The notes: generated from the letters alone by a model not told the origin. A stretch of DNA of 64,000 nt from RGIG4097 sp964550635 (GCA_964550635.1 CAZJZV010000001.1:116334-180333); one strand, 5' to 3'. Counted from the stretch's first letter, positions 8,346 through 17,530 are shown. Numbers and translations are program-made.

Positions 8346-9636
8346 CTAAACGGGACAGGGCTTTTTCAAACGCTTTTCCGCGTTCTTCAAAATTTGCGTA
8401 CTTATCGAAACTCTTGCTTGCGGGGGAAAACAACAAGTTGTTTACACCGTGAGTTTTCGCCATATTCAACCCCTTTTTGACTGCGTCGTCAAGGTCGCAA
8501 GCGACTTCGTAGTTTTCGTAGCCGTACTTATCCATACTATCGGTGATTTCCTTTTCGTTTTCACCGATCACGACAACCCCCGCGATATTCTCGCTCGCGC
8601 CGTCAAATATCAAATCGAAATTCTCCCCTTTCTTCGCACCGCCCATAATCACGACACCCTTTCCGTCAAGACTCTCGACTGCGGACAGAGTCGCGCCAAC
8701 GTTGGTCGCTTTGCTATCGTTGAATACGGACACCCCGTCGATGAGTGCGACTCTTTCTCTCCTAAACCGCGGGCGACTAAAACTCGTCAATGCGGATGCG
8801 ACGGTATATACGCTCACACCTTTCGACATTGCGACGGCGGTTGCGGCAAGCGCGTTTTCAATTTCCCTGCCCTTCAAGTCTATCTCGCTAACGTCGATGA
8901 CGGGCAAACCCTTGTAGCAAATGAAACCGTCCGAGATATACGCTCCGCAAGTCGGATTTTTCACACTGAAGGGTATCTTTTCCGCATTCATATACGGCAC
9001 GAGAGAAAGGATGACTTCGTCGTCTGCATTGTAGATTATCTTGTCGCATTCGCTCTGTCTGATGAAGATATTCGACTTTGCCGAAACGTACTTATCAAAA
9101 GTCTTGTGGCGGTCGATATGGTCGGGGGTGATATTCAAAAGCACCGCCACGTCGGGCGCAAATTTGATTGTGCTTTCAAGTTGGAAACTGGACGCTTCAA
9201 CGACCACGGTTTCGGATGAATCGTAGTTGTCGCATACGGACGAAAACGCAATTCCCACGTTTCCCGCCACGTGCGAAAAAGTCCCCGCGGTGCGCAAAAT
9301 ATGATTGATGAGATTGACCGTCGTCGTCTTTCCGTTTGTGCCTGTGACCGCGATGATTTCCGCATCGCAAAATGCAGATGCAAGTTCAAGTTCGCCGACT
9401 ACGGTTTTTCCTTCGAGTTTTGCGTCGAGAATGAAGTCCTTCCCCTGCTCAACCCCGGGACTCAACACGATAATATCCGCAGATGAGAAAACTCCCACCG
9501 ACGAAGTCGCGTGCATAACGCACGGATTGTCGTCGTAAATTATCGCGCGACCGCCCTTCGATTTCACAAGGTCGTAAGCGGAAAGCCCGCTCACCCCACC
9601 GCCGTATATGACGACGTTTTTGCCGAGCAAATTCAT
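8338..9636 (-). CDS. murD: UDP-N-acetylmuramoylalanine--D-glutamate ligase MurD
   Basis: MurD adds D-glutamate to UDP-MurNAc-L-Ala in the cytoplasm. The 432-residue protein shows YGGGVSGLSAYDL (Rossmann loop), VTGTNGKTTTVNLI (P-loop), NITPDHIDRH and FNDSKATNVGAT, all characteristic. The start is the ATG with GGAGGG upstream and an ATGA overlap with mraY. The frame is open for another 180 codons upstream, but that stretch is antisense-frame sequence within mraY and is not MurD-like. Confidence 0.95.
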   Translation of the reverse strand: MNLLGKNVVIYGGGVSGLSAYDLVKSKGGRAIIYDDNPCVMHATSSVGVFSSADIIVLSPGVEQGKDFILDAKLEGKTVVGELELASAFCDAEIIAVTGTNGKTTTVNLINHILRTAGTFSHVAGNVGIAFSSVCDNYDSSETVVVEASSFQLESTIKFAPDVAVLLNITPDHIDRHKTFDKYVSAKSNIFIRQSECDKIIYNADDEVILSLVPYMNAEKIPFSVKNPTCGAYISDGFICYKGLPVIDVSEIDLKGREIENALAATAVAMSKGVSVYTVASALTSFSRPRFRRERVALIDGVSVFNDSKATNVGATLSAVESLDGKGVVIMGGAKKGENFDLIFDGASENIAGVVVIGENEKEITDSMDKYGYENYEVACDLDDAVKKGLNMAKTHGVNNLLFSPASKSFDKYANFEERGKAFEKALSRLDD

Positions 9637-10619
9637 ATTCCCTCCCCAAGCACGAGCGTTACCGCCCCGCCGATTAACGTAGCAACGAGATATATCGCGC
9701 AGATTTTCGTTTCGCTCATCCCGCACATTTCGAGATGATGATGAAAGGGGGACATTTTGAACACCCGCTTTCCTGTGGACTTGAACGAGATAACCTGCAC
9801 AATAACACTTATGCTCGACCATACGAACATTATGCCTGAAGTGAGAATAAAAATCGGATTTTTCGCAAGCACCGCAACGGACGCGACCGCACCGCCGAGC
9901 GCAAGAGAGCCCGTATCTCCCATGAATACGCGGGCGGGCGACGAGTTGAAAACGAGATAGGCGGTAAGCGCCCCGACAAGCACCGCGCATAGTGCGACGA
10001 GAGAAAACAAATTTTCTTGCAATTCTCCGTCCGCTTTTGAAAATTGAAGGAAGATCGCAACCCCTACGATGAGAAAATATCCAAGGCAAGTCGTCCCCGC
10101 AAGTCCGTCCAGTCCGTCGGTTAGATTGACGGAATTTGTGGTCGCGATGAAGGTGAATGCGACGAAAGGAATTATCCCCCATTTCAAGTCGACAGGCGAG
10201 ATATACGGCAAGTTGATTTCACTCCCAACGAGTCCCGATTTGTAGACGAAAACGCCGACTATCACGGATAGTCCGACTTGTCCGATAATCTTCTGATACG
10301 CTTTCAAACCGAGATTGCGATTAAAGCGTATTTTGATGAAATCGTCAAGAAACCCAAGCGCGCCGAAACCGAGAATCATACTCATCGCAACGAGCGCAAG
10401 CGGAGTGCGCTCAACAAGCGCAAAAATTACCACGGGCAGAGCGAAAACCACTCCGCCCATAGTAGTTGTGCCCGCTTTGCTTTCGTGTTGGACGACGTAG
10501 CCGAGTATGCTTTGCCCCGCCTTAACCTTTTTCAACAGTTTGATAAGTGGCGGCATGACGAGCAAAGTTAAGACGGCGGACACCGTAAAATACAGTGCGA
10601 TTTTTTGGATAGCCGTCAT
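9633..10619 (-). CDS. mraY: phospho-N-acetylmuramoyl-pentapeptide-transferase MraY
   Basis: MraY makes lipid I from UDP-MurNAc-pentapeptide and undecaprenyl phosphate at the inner membrane face. The 328-residue protein has about ten hydrophobic helices and the signature motifs GFLDDFIK (Mg-binding aspartates), NLTDGLDGLAG, FMGDTGSLALGG and SPFHHHLE. Start and stop codons overlap murE and murD by 4 nt each, indicating a single translationally coupled unit. Confidence 0.97.
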   Translation of the reverse strand: MTAIQKIALYFTVSAVLTLLVMPPLIKLLKKVKAGQSILGYVVQHESKAGTTTMGGVVFALPVVIFALVERTPLALVAMSMILGFGALGFLDDFIKIRFNRNLGLKAYQKIIGQVGLSVIVGVFVYKSGLVGSEINLPYISPVDLKWGIIPFVAFTFIATTNSVNLTDGLDGLAGTTCLGYFLIVGVAIFLQFSKADGELQENLFSLVALCAVLVGALTAYLVFNSSPARVFMGDTGSLALGGAVASVAVLAKNPIFILTSGIMFVWSSISVIVQVISFKSTGKRVFKMSPFHHHLEMCGMSETKICAIYLVATLIGGAVTLVLGEGI

Positions 10620-12049
10620 CTTGCCAACCTTCTTGCCACGTCGAAATCGCTATACGGCAACTTCCGTCCCTTGATTTCAAAATATTCTTCGTTACCCTTG
10701 CCCGCAATGACGACGGTATCTCCTTCGAGCATTTCGCTCACGGCAAAGGAAATCGCCTCCGTCCTGTCGAGTATGCACTTATAGTTTTTGTTTTGGAATC
10801 CGACTTCGACGTCCGCGATGATACGGTCGGGGTTTTCGTATCGCGGATTATCCGAAGTCACCACCGTGAAATCGCTATACCTTTCCGCGACCTGCGCCAT
10901 AAGCGCGCGCTTACCCCTATCCCTTTCTCCACCGCAACCGAAAACGGTGATAAGTCGGGATTTAGTTATCGTCCTTGCGGTGGACAACAACTTCTCAAGT
11001 CCGTCGGGTGTGTGCGCGTAATCAATGATTATGCTCCCTTTTTCCGCACGTAAAACACTGAATCTGCCTTTTACGTTGCGTACCTTTCGCACTGCGGTTG
11101 CAAGATTTTCCGCACCGACTCCGAGATATGCGCAAGCGGTCATAGCGGCAAGCAGGTTGTATGCGTTGAACTCTCCGTATAGCGCGGAGCGCACGTCCAC
11201 TATCTTGTCGAAAAGGTTTGCGACGAATTTTATTCCGTCCAAGTTTTCGTCAAGGTCGATTGCAAAACAATCCGCGGGATTGTATAGTCCGTAAGTTACA
11301 AGCGCGACGTCTTTTCCGCTCTCCAATCTTTTTGCGAGTTTTCTCCCCGCTTCGTCATCGATATTGACGATTGCCGTCTTGACGTAGGTCGGAGAGAAAT
11401 AGGAGAGTTTTACGCTCTCATAGGTTGCGTAATCTTTGAAATAGTCGAGATGGTCGCGGGATATATTCGTAAAAATCGCAACGTCCGCTTTGAGTCCGTA
11501 AGTCTTTTTGAGATAGACTGCGTGCGCGCTCACTTCGGACACCACGACTTCCACCCCTTTCGCTCTCATCTTGAATAGCAATGAATTCATCTCATAGGGG
11601 TCGGGAGTCGTGAGCGACGTGGACACCTTTTCACCGAGTATGAAATGTCCTTCGGTGCCGATGAGTCCCGTCTTGAATCCGCAATGCGCAAGGATTGAAT
11701 TTACGTAGTGCGCCGTCGAAGTTTTGCCGTTTGTGCCGACGACCGTCACGAATTTCATACCTTCGAGCGGTTTTGAAAAGTAGTTATACGACAATAGCGC
11801 ATACGCTTTTCTTGCGTCTTCGACGACGACGTACTTTCCTTTTTCGGGTTGTTTTTCGGTGATTGCGACGAAGTCTTTATCGATTTCGTCAAGGTGCAGA
11901 TTTCCGTCGTCCCGCACCCCCTGCATACACACGAATACGTCCCCGTCGTCGACGGTTTTCGAGTTGATTTTAATATCCTTAATATCCCTGTTGAAATCTT
12001 CGTTAGTGCTTAAAACTTTTATCCCTTCGAGTAACTTTTCGAGCGTCAT
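10616..12049 (-). CDS. murE: UDP-MurNAc-tripeptide synthetase MurE, probably meso-DAP adding
   Basis: MurE adds the third residue of the stem peptide. The 477-residue protein has the P-loop VVGTNGKTSTAHYV, the mid-domain DHLDYF, and SDNPRYENP. The DNPR sequence marks meso-diaminopimelate-adding MurE, so the wall is probably DAP-type. The ATG has GGAGG 8 nt upstream. The gene is separated by 95 nt from the PBP gene, and that gap contains a hairpin-forming inverted repeat. Confidence 0.95.
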   Translation of the reverse strand: MTLEKLLEGIKVLSTNEDFNRDIKDIKINSKTVDDGDVFVCMQGVRDDGNLHLDEIDKDFVAITEKQPEKGKYVVVEDARKAYALLSYNYFSKPLEGMKFVTVVGTNGKTSTAHYVNSILAHCGFKTGLIGTEGHFILGEKVSTSLTTPDPYEMNSLLFKMRAKGVEVVVSEVSAHAVYLKKTYGLKADVAIFTNISRDHLDYFKDYATYESVKLSYFSPTYVKTAIVNIDDEAGRKLAKRLESGKDVALVTYGLYNPADCFAIDLDENLDGIKFVANLFDKIVDVRSALYGEFNAYNLLAAMTACAYLGVGAENLATAVRKVRNVKGRFSVLRAEKGSIIIDYAHTPDGLEKLLSTARTITKSRLITVFGCGGERDRGKRALMAQVAERYSDFTVVTSDNPRYENPDRIIADVEVGFQNKNYKCILDRTEAISFAVSEMLEGDTVVIAGKGNEEYFEIKGRKLPYSDFDVARRLAR

Positions 12050-12073
12050 ATATACGTCCTCCGAAGGTTTGAT

Positions 12074-12093
12074 ACACTTATTTTAATAAGTGT
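12074..12093. promoter_or_regulatory. inverted repeat upstream of murE
   Basis: ACACTTATT and AATAAGTGT form 9-bp arms around TT between the PBP stop and the murE start. No T-run follows on either strand, so an operator or mRNA hairpin is as likely as a terminator. Confidence 0.4.
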
Positions 12094-12144
12094 AATCGCT
12101 CTCGTCAACGGGTGGGCGAAATTAGACGCGAACGGAAAATATTT

Positions 12145-13938
12145 TCAATCTTCCGCAATATCCGCATAATCTTCGACACGCGACGGATTGAAGGTGTTTT
12201 CCACTTCGCTTGTTGTGGATTTCGGCACGTCGAGATAGGAGAATATCCCCTTGAATATATCCCCGACCAACGGCGCCGCCACGAGTGAGCCGTAGTAAAC
12301 CGAGCCTTGCGGTTCGTCCACTATCATCAACACTCCGTAAGGCGCGCTCCCTTCAAGAGAAAATCCGAGAAATGACGAGATATATTTCCCTCTTGCAATC
12401 CCGCCGTTTTCATATTTTTGCGCAGTACCCGTCTTGCCCGCAATTTGATAGCCGTTCACGCCTGCGCCCTTACCGCTCCCCTGACTGACCACCCTTTCGA
12501 GCAAAATTCTCATCGTATCCGAAGTTTCTTTGGACACAATTCTGTCGTTTCCGATTTCAAACGAAGTCCCGATAGTCGTTCCCGACGTCGTATCTTTTAC
12601 CGACGAAACAAGGTGGGGCGTAACTTTGAATCCGCCGTTCACGACCGCGGACGCCGCAGTCAACATACCGATAGGCGTGACCGCCACCGCCTGCCCGAAG
12701 CCAATACGCGCAAGGTCTACGTTTTTGACAAGGTTAGGCGATATGAAAATCCCCGACGTTTCCCCCGCCATATCGATACCCGTCCGACTTTTCAGTCCGA
12801 AAGCGGTAAGGTATGAGTAGAATTTCTCCGTCCCCATAGAGAGTGCGCAATCCATAAACACGCAGTTACAACTTTTCTCAACCCCTTCCGCGAAGTCGAT
12901 CGAGCCGTGTCCTTTCGTGCGCCAACATTTGATTTTCTTACCGTCCACCACCCTTGAGCCGGGACAGTAAAACCGCCTTGACGTGCTTATCGTGCCCGAG
13001 TCGAGAGCGGCGGCGGAAGTCAAAATCTTGAAAGTTGATCCCGGTTCGTACACCGTCGATACGAGCGTGCTTTTGGAATTTGCGAAAAGGGTTTCGAGAT
13101 CGTCGCGCGGCACTGCGTTCAAATCGAAAGACGGATATTCCGCAAGGGAAAGTATCTCACCGTTTTCGTAGTTCATCACGATACACGCAACTCTTTTTGG
13201 ATTGTAAGTCGCGACCGCCTTATCAACCGCTCCTTCCACTATGCGTTGGATGGTCGCATCGAGCGTGGTATTCACGTTCATACCCCTGACGTACGGCAAA
13301 TAGTAATCGCTACCGCCGAGTTCTCTACCCACAAGGTCGGTTTCGGTCAAGATTTTTCCGTTTACACCTTTCAGGTATTTATCGTAATACGCCTCGATCC
13401 CCGTCTGTCCGACTCCGTCCGCGCTAGTGAATCCAAGCACCTGCGTCATAAAGTCGCCGTAGGGATAATATCGCAAATTGTCTTCCGAATAATAAATTCC
13501 GCCGAGTCCGCTGTCATAGAGCAAGTTGAGTTGCTCTTTCGTCGCTTTTGTTGCGACTGTGATTTCGGATGCGAATTTCGAGATTTTTTTCAAAGTTTCG
13601 TCGTAATCATAGCCGAAAACGCCTGATAGCAGTCTTGCGACCGCACTTTTATCCGTAACCGCATTAGGTCGCACGTAGATATTATATCTCGTTGCGGTCG
13701 ATGCGAGCGGTTCGCCGTTTCTGTCAAGAATATCCCCGCGGGGTGCGTCCGTAGGCACGCTACGTAGCCACTGCCCGATAGCCTTTTTCTGCAAGTCGGC
13801 GGAATCTACTATCATCACAAATACCAGTTTTACGAAAACCGCGCAAAATAAAAAGACTATCAGCATTAATGTTGCCAACAGTCTTTTCTTTGGATTATGA
13901 AAGATTAAAGGATTACTTGATATTGAACGCCGCGTCAT
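12145..13938 (-). CDS. class B penicillin-binding protein (FtsI/PBP2B-like transpeptidase)
   Basis: A septal-type D,D-transpeptidase. The protein has about 597 residues: a short cytoplasmic N-terminus, one transmembrane helix (about residues 20-42), the dimerisation domain with APRGDILDRNG, and the transpeptidase domain with EPGSTFK (SxxK), KSCN (SxN) and GKTGTAQ (KTG). There is no C-terminal PASTA domain, so FtsI/PBP2B is more likely than SpoVD. The start is uncertain: the chosen ATG overlaps the upstream gene by 26 nt and lacks a clear ribosome site, suggesting coupling; a TTG lies 6 nt earlier. Confidence 0.92.
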   Translation of the reverse strand: MTRRSISSNPLIFHNPKKRLLATLMLIVFLFCAVFVKLVFVMIVDSADLQKKAIGQWLRSVPTDAPRGDILDRNGEPLASTATRYNIYVRPNAVTDKSAVARLLSGVFGYDYDETLKKISKFASEITVATKATKEQLNLLYDSGLGGIYYSEDNLRYYPYGDFMTQVLGFTSADGVGQTGIEAYYDKYLKGVNGKILTETDLVGRELGGSDYYLPYVRGMNVNTTLDATIQRIVEGAVDKAVATYNPKRVACIVMNYENGEILSLAEYPSFDLNAVPRDDLETLFANSKSTLVSTVYEPGSTFKILTSAAALDSGTISTSRRFYCPGSRVVDGKKIKCWRTKGHGSIDFAEGVEKSCNCVFMDCALSMGTEKFYSYLTAFGLKSRTGIDMAGETSGIFISPNLVKNVDLARIGFGQAVAVTPIGMLTAASAVVNGGFKVTPHLVSSVKDTTSGTTIGTSFEIGNDRIVSKETSDTMRILLERVVSQGSGKGAGVNGYQIAGKTGTAQKYENGGIARGKYISSFLGFSLEGSAPYGVLMIVDEPQGSVYYGSLVAAPLVGDIFKGIFSYLDVPKSTTSEVENTFNPSRVEDYADIAED

Positions 13939-14692
13939 AGTCAAAGTCTATTGAAGACGCGTCCGAAATATGACTGACAGCGGAATCCTGCACCACACCG
14001 GATATGGAGGAGGAAGGTGTGGTGGCAGTTCCGTTATTAAGATTGCCTGCGTTTACGATGATGAGCACCGCGACGAGAATGATGACCGCAAAGTAAACCG
14101 CGAGAAGCACTTTTGCTTTGGTGTTGAGACGTGCTTTTTTGGTGCTTTCGCTCTTGTAGGATTTCTTTGCAGGAGCAAAAGAACTGGTCTTTTCATAGCT
14201 ATTCTCTTCCACTCTTGCGGCGGGAGTAGCGGTCATGGCAGAACTTGCGGAGAGTCTGTCGAAGAGTTCTCTATCCGAAGGTCTTTCGCTATCCTGTCTT
14301 GCGAAATCGTGGAAAGAATTTTCTCTGGTTTCGACGGGAGCAAAGGAAGAATAATCTTTGTAGCCGTAGTCTTGGGATGCGGGGCGAACGGGTGCTTCGC
14401 TTCTGCGACGCATTTGTTCAAAACCTCTATCCGCGCTAGGTTGATATTCGCTCGTTCTGGGGAGTTCGTAAGGACGAGACGCCTCGTAGGCTCTGATATT
14501 CTCTTCGGAGCGCGGGGAACTTTGAACCACGGTATAACCGTTGAAGCGACGTTGTTCTTCGTCCGCACGGACCGTGCGACCTCTACCGCTTCTGATTTCG
14601 TTATATTGATTAAATTGAGGGAAACTGTCGTAAGTCACCTCGTCTTTGGTTTTCGAATTCATACCGAGCAATTCGTCCAACGTAATAGCCAT
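13913..14692 (-). CDS. single-pass membrane protein in the ftsL position
   Basis: This 259-residue protein occupies the place between rsmH and the PBP gene where ftsL normally lies. It has about 190 polar, Ser/Arg/Glu-rich, apparently disordered residues, one hydrophobic helix (about residues 192-213, KVLLAVYFAVIILVAVLIIV), and only 43 residues after it. FtsL proteins are short, with a long extracellular coiled coil; none is visible here. It may be a functional replacement or another divisome factor. The start at 14692 has AAGGAG at 6 nt; the ATG at 14698 directly abuts that ribosome site. Confidence 0.75.
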   Translation of the reverse strand: MAITLDELLGMNSKTKDEVTYDSFPQFNQYNEIRSGRGRTVRADEEQRRFNGYTVVQSSPRSEENIRAYEASRPYELPRTSEYQPSADRGFEQMRRRSEAPVRPASQDYGYKDYSSFAPVETRENSFHDFARQDSERPSDRELFDRLSASSAMTATPAARVEENSYEKTSSFAPAKKSYKSESTKKARLNTKAKVLLAVYFAVIILVAVLIIVNAGNLNNGTATTPSSSISGVVQDSAVSHISDASSIDFDYDAAFNIK

Positions 14693-14702
14693 AGTCATCT
14701 CC

Positions 14703-15638
14703 TTATAATCTTTCCGCTATTCTGAGTTTTGCGCTTTCGGCACGAGAGTTGATTTTCAATTCATCGTCCGAAGCAATGATAGGTTTTTTATTTATTAGTT
14801 TTATTTCTTGTTTCTTACCGCATACGCACACCGGGAAGTCGGGCGGACACGTGCAAGAGAGAGTGAGTTCTTTGAACGCGTTTTTCACTATTCTATCCTC
14901 AAGGGAATGGAAGGTGATTATCGCTATTCTACCGCCCTTTTTCAGTCGAAGCGCCATTTGCTTGATTGTTTCTTCGAGCGCCGTCAATTCCCCGTTAACC
15001 GCTATTCTAATCGCTTGGAACGTGCGTTTTGCAGGATGACCGAATTTCCATCTCACCGCCGCGGGATAACAATCTTCGACTATCTTTGCAAGTTGCAGAG
15101 TGGTCGATATGGTTTGCTTTTCTCTGACGAGTGCTATCCTTTCCGCTATTCTCGGCGCGAACTTTTCTTCGCCGTAGTCGTATAGTATTTTTGTGATTTC
15201 CCCAACGCTGTATTCGTTCACGATATTGAATGCGGTCAGATATTGCGACCTGTCCATTCTCATATCGAGCGGAGCGTCTTTCATATAACTGAATCCTCTT
15301 TCCGCGTTGTCGAGTTGATAAGAACTGACGCCGAGATCGAGAAGTATTCCGTCCACTTCCTCAATGCCGAGTTGGTCGAGCACCGAACAAAGATTTTTGA
15401 AGTCGTCGTGTACGTACGTAATATTGTTCGCGTACGCGTGCAACCTTTCCCCTGCCGCAAGAAGTGCGTCTTCGTCGCGGTCGATTGCGATAAGTCGTCC
15501 GCTCTCTCCGAGCCTCTTGACGATTTCCAAGGAGTGTCCCCCACCGCCGAGCGTACCGTCCACGTAGATGCCGTCTTGTTTGACGTCAAGCCCTTTCAGG
15601 CACTCTTCGAGCATAACCGGGATATGTACGAATTCCAT
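14703..15638 (-). CDS. rsmH: 16S rRNA (cytosine(1402)-N(4))-methyltransferase RsmH
   Basis: RsmH (MraW) methylates N4 of C1402 in the ribosomal P site using S-adenosylmethionine. The 311-residue protein shows HIPVMLEECL, the SAM-binding VDGTLGGGGHS, IAIDRDEDAL, GILLDLGVSSYQLD and the late FHSLEDRIVK. Its length is normal. It starts 3 nt after mraZ with GGAG upstream. Confidence 0.97.
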   Translation of the reverse strand: MEFVHIPVMLEECLKGLDVKQDGIYVDGTLGGGGHSLEIVKRLGESGRLIAIDRDEDALLAAGERLHAYANNITYVHDDFKNLCSVLDQLGIEEVDGILLDLGVSSYQLDNAERGFSYMKDAPLDMRMDRSQYLTAFNIVNEYSVGEITKILYDYGEEKFAPRIAERIALVREKQTISTTLQLAKIVEDCYPAAVRWKFGHPAKRTFQAIRIAVNGELTALEETIKQMALRLKKGGRIAIITFHSLEDRIVKNAFKELTLSCTCPPDFPVCVCGKKQEIKLINKKPIIASDDELKINSRAESAKLRIAERL

Positions 15639-15641
15639 TTG

Positions 15642-16109
15642 TTACACTCCGCGATTTCTGAGGTTCTCAAGCGCGCGATTGACGTTTTCGGAATTGAGAT
15701 AGTTGAATCTTTCGTCCCACACTTCCCCCGACCACAGTTCGAGATAGTGTCCCTTGCCGACGAAGACTATATCTTTCGTCGCTTTCAACATTGCGCTGAG
15801 ATTGGGTGAGAGTTTCATTCTGCCTTGACCGTCTTCCTCGACGTCCTGCATAGAGCCGAAATACGTCGTGAGGTTGTCCGCGTCTTCTCCACCGCTATAC
15901 AAGCGAGGATCGTTGATACGTTCGTAGATTTCTTCAAATCTGTTTTCCGAAACGATATACAGACAGAATTTCCCGGTTTGCTTGCCGACTTCCCTGCCCG
16001 GAAGGATATAGGCTTTCTCACCAAGTGTCTGACGGAACTTGGCGGGGATCCTAAATCTTTCTTTGTCGTCCAGTTGGTGGCGGACGCTACCGAGCATCAA
16101 ATCGAGCAT
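15642..16109 (-). CDS. mraZ: MraZ, transcriptional regulator of the cell-wall cluster
   Basis: MraZ is the ring-forming AbrB-like regulator that controls its own operon. The 155-residue protein has two SpoVT/AbrB-like half domains: HQLDDKERFRIPAKFRQ near the N-terminus and DGQGRMKLSPNL in the middle. It opens the division and cell-wall operon. The ATG used has AAGGG about 7 nt upstream; an alternative ATG lies 12 nt further in. Confidence 0.95.
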   Translation of the reverse strand: MLDLMLGSVRHQLDDKERFRIPAKFRQTLGEKAYILPGREVGKQTGKFCLYIVSENRFEEIYERINDPRLYSGGEDADNLTTYFGSMQDVEEDGQGRMKLSPNLSAMLKATKDIVFVGKGHYLELWSGEVWDERFNYLNSENVNRALENLRNRGV

Positions 16110-16139
16110 AGTTTACCCTTTGTTTTTTATTTCGATATT

Positions 16140-16168
16140 AGTCTAGCACAATGTATGACCATTGTCAA
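16140..16168 (-). promoter_or_regulatory. sigma-A promoter of the mraZ operon
   Basis: TTGACA (16163-16168), a 17-nt spacer and TAGACT (16140-16145) on the minus strand give a leader of about 25 nt before mraZ. I could not find the clear direct repeats that MraZ binds in other species. Confidence 0.8.
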
Positions 16169-16404
16169 CCCGATTTTTAAAAAATTTTTTTGCCACTATT
16201 TAGTAGGGTTTTTGCGGTTTTTCGATTTTTGCCATTGTTCACAAGTTAACCGTATGCAAAACACTTCCCCGCTCGTTTATTCAAAATTGCATAACCCCTG
16301 TGAACAGTGGATTTTTCGGTGTTTTCGCCATGAATAACCACCCTGTTTTTCGCAAAAATTCCGCCAAAAATCGCCAAAAATCAAAATTTTTCGACCACGT
16401 CCGC

Positions 16405-16432
16405 ACCATTCTCAACCCATAGACATAAAATA
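16405..16432 (+). promoter_or_regulatory. candidate mother-cell (sigma-K/sigma-E type) promoter
   Basis: CATAAAATA (16424-16432) exactly fits the sigma-K -10 form CATANNNTA, with AC at 16405-16406 seventeen nt upstream as the minimal -35. It lies 27 nt before the start of the 210-residue gene, with GGAGG between. The rest of the 350-nt gap between mraZ and this gene holds the mraZ promoter, an inverted repeat (TGTTCACA 16236-16243 and TGTGAACA 16299-16306) and AT-rich sequence. Confidence 0.4.
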
Positions 16433-16459
16433 CAACGACAAATTCAAGGAGGTAAAAAG

Positions 16460-17092
16460 ATGTCTTTTTGCAACAATTCAAGCACCGACAGATGTCCCGG
16501 GAACATCAGCGGAAACCCTATCAACGGACTGTCTGAAAAAGTTTGCGTTCAAGTCAGAAAGGTTTTCGACGCCTGCATGACTCAACAAACTCTCGAAACA
16601 ACCACAGTCACTCTCACCGACTTAACGCCGGCAAGTCCCACCCTCCCCCTAACCTTCGTTAGCGGCACTTCAACGTCGAGTACGGGAACAATCACCGCAC
16701 TCACCGTCACCCCGATTGCCGATAGGCAAGGACTGTCGAGAGTGCAAGCAACCGTATCTATCCCTATCCGCATCAACTACACCGATGCAAACGGCACGGC
16801 AGGTAGCGGAACGGGCACGATTTCAATCACCGAAGACGTCGTTATGTGCGTCCCTACGGGAAGCGTATTCCCCGCCGAACTCGTAGCGTCCGTCAATATG
16901 GCAAGTCCGAGCGGTTCATTTGTCAGCGACAACGACTTCTCGATAACCGCCTGCACGACGGTAATACTTAAAGTGGTAGCAGACGTCAATCTTTTGGTGC
17001 CGTCCTACGGCTATTGCAGAATACCCGAATGTACCCAATTCAACCAAGAAGCGTGTCAAGGAGTATTCGATTTGCCGTTATTCCCGTCGTAA
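16460..17092 (+). CDS. conserved clostridial cysteine-containing protein, possible spore-surface protein
   Basis: This 210-residue protein is well supported as coding by GGAGG 7 nt before the ATG. I recognise the general pattern from unnamed Clostridia proteins: an N-terminal EKVCVQVRKVFDACM, Thr/Ser-rich beta-strand-like repeats, and a C-terminal LLVPSYGYCRIPECTQF stretch. Eight cysteines are spread along it. There is no signal peptide or membrane helix. The mother-cell type promoter and the strand-rich, Thr/Ser-rich make-up suggest, but do not show, a spore coat or crust role. Confidence 0.75.
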   Translation: MSFCNNSSTDRCPGNISGNPINGLSEKVCVQVRKVFDACMTQQTLETTTVTLTDLTPASPTLPLTFVSGTSTSSTGTITALTVTPIADRQGLSRVQATVSIPIRINYTDANGTAGSGTGTISITEDVVMCVPTGSVFPAELVASVNMASPSGSFVSDNDFSITACTTVILKVVADVNLLVPSYGYCRIPECTQFNQEACQGVFDLPLFPS

Positions 17093-17530
17093 TCGACAGT
17101 TTTCGACATTCTAATGCGGCGAATTTCGCATTTCATAGCAAACGAAACTCACCGCAAAAGGAAAAGTGCCGACGCACCCAACCATTCGCAAAAACAAATA
17201 TCGGCACAAACAACAGATTTGAACAGAAAAAATCACACCGATTGCGACGCATTTGCGTCGCAATCTTTCTCTAAAAACTGTTTTTATTCCCACGTAACAC
17301 CTTATGACAACAATCAAATCGTTTTAGTTCTATCCGCTCAACTTATGACAAAAAAAAATCAAACTGCCTTACTTTACCCCAACAACCGATGATTATAACG
17401 TTACGTTTTTATCCAAGCGACACGTGATAATAAACAAACCGCTTCGCCTCTGACCAAACAATTCGCAACAAGCACACCTATATTTTTACGGTTTGCAAAA
17501 TCAACTTTTATATAAATATAATAAACTTAT
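17093..17530. other. gene-free, C-rich and G-poor interval with one terminator
   Basis: No credible gene is seen. The plus strand is strongly C over G: 31 C against 10 G in 17281-17400. It contains the intrinsic terminator at 17240-17272 and short direct repeats of CTTATGACA. The composition resembles Rho-utilisation sequence downstream of a plus-strand gene. Confidence 0.5.
17240..17272 (+). terminator. intrinsic terminator downstream of the 16460-17092 gene
   Basis: GATTGCGACGCA, loop TT and TGCGTCGCAATC make a perfect 12-bp stem followed by TTTCTCT. It lies about 150 nt after the stop codon. Confidence 0.7.

Noticed and set aside
9637..10182. In-frame extension giving MurD about 180 more residues
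   Set aside because: The extra part lies inside mraY in another frame and is Arg-rich. The ATG at 9636 has a perfect ribosome site and the family N-terminus.
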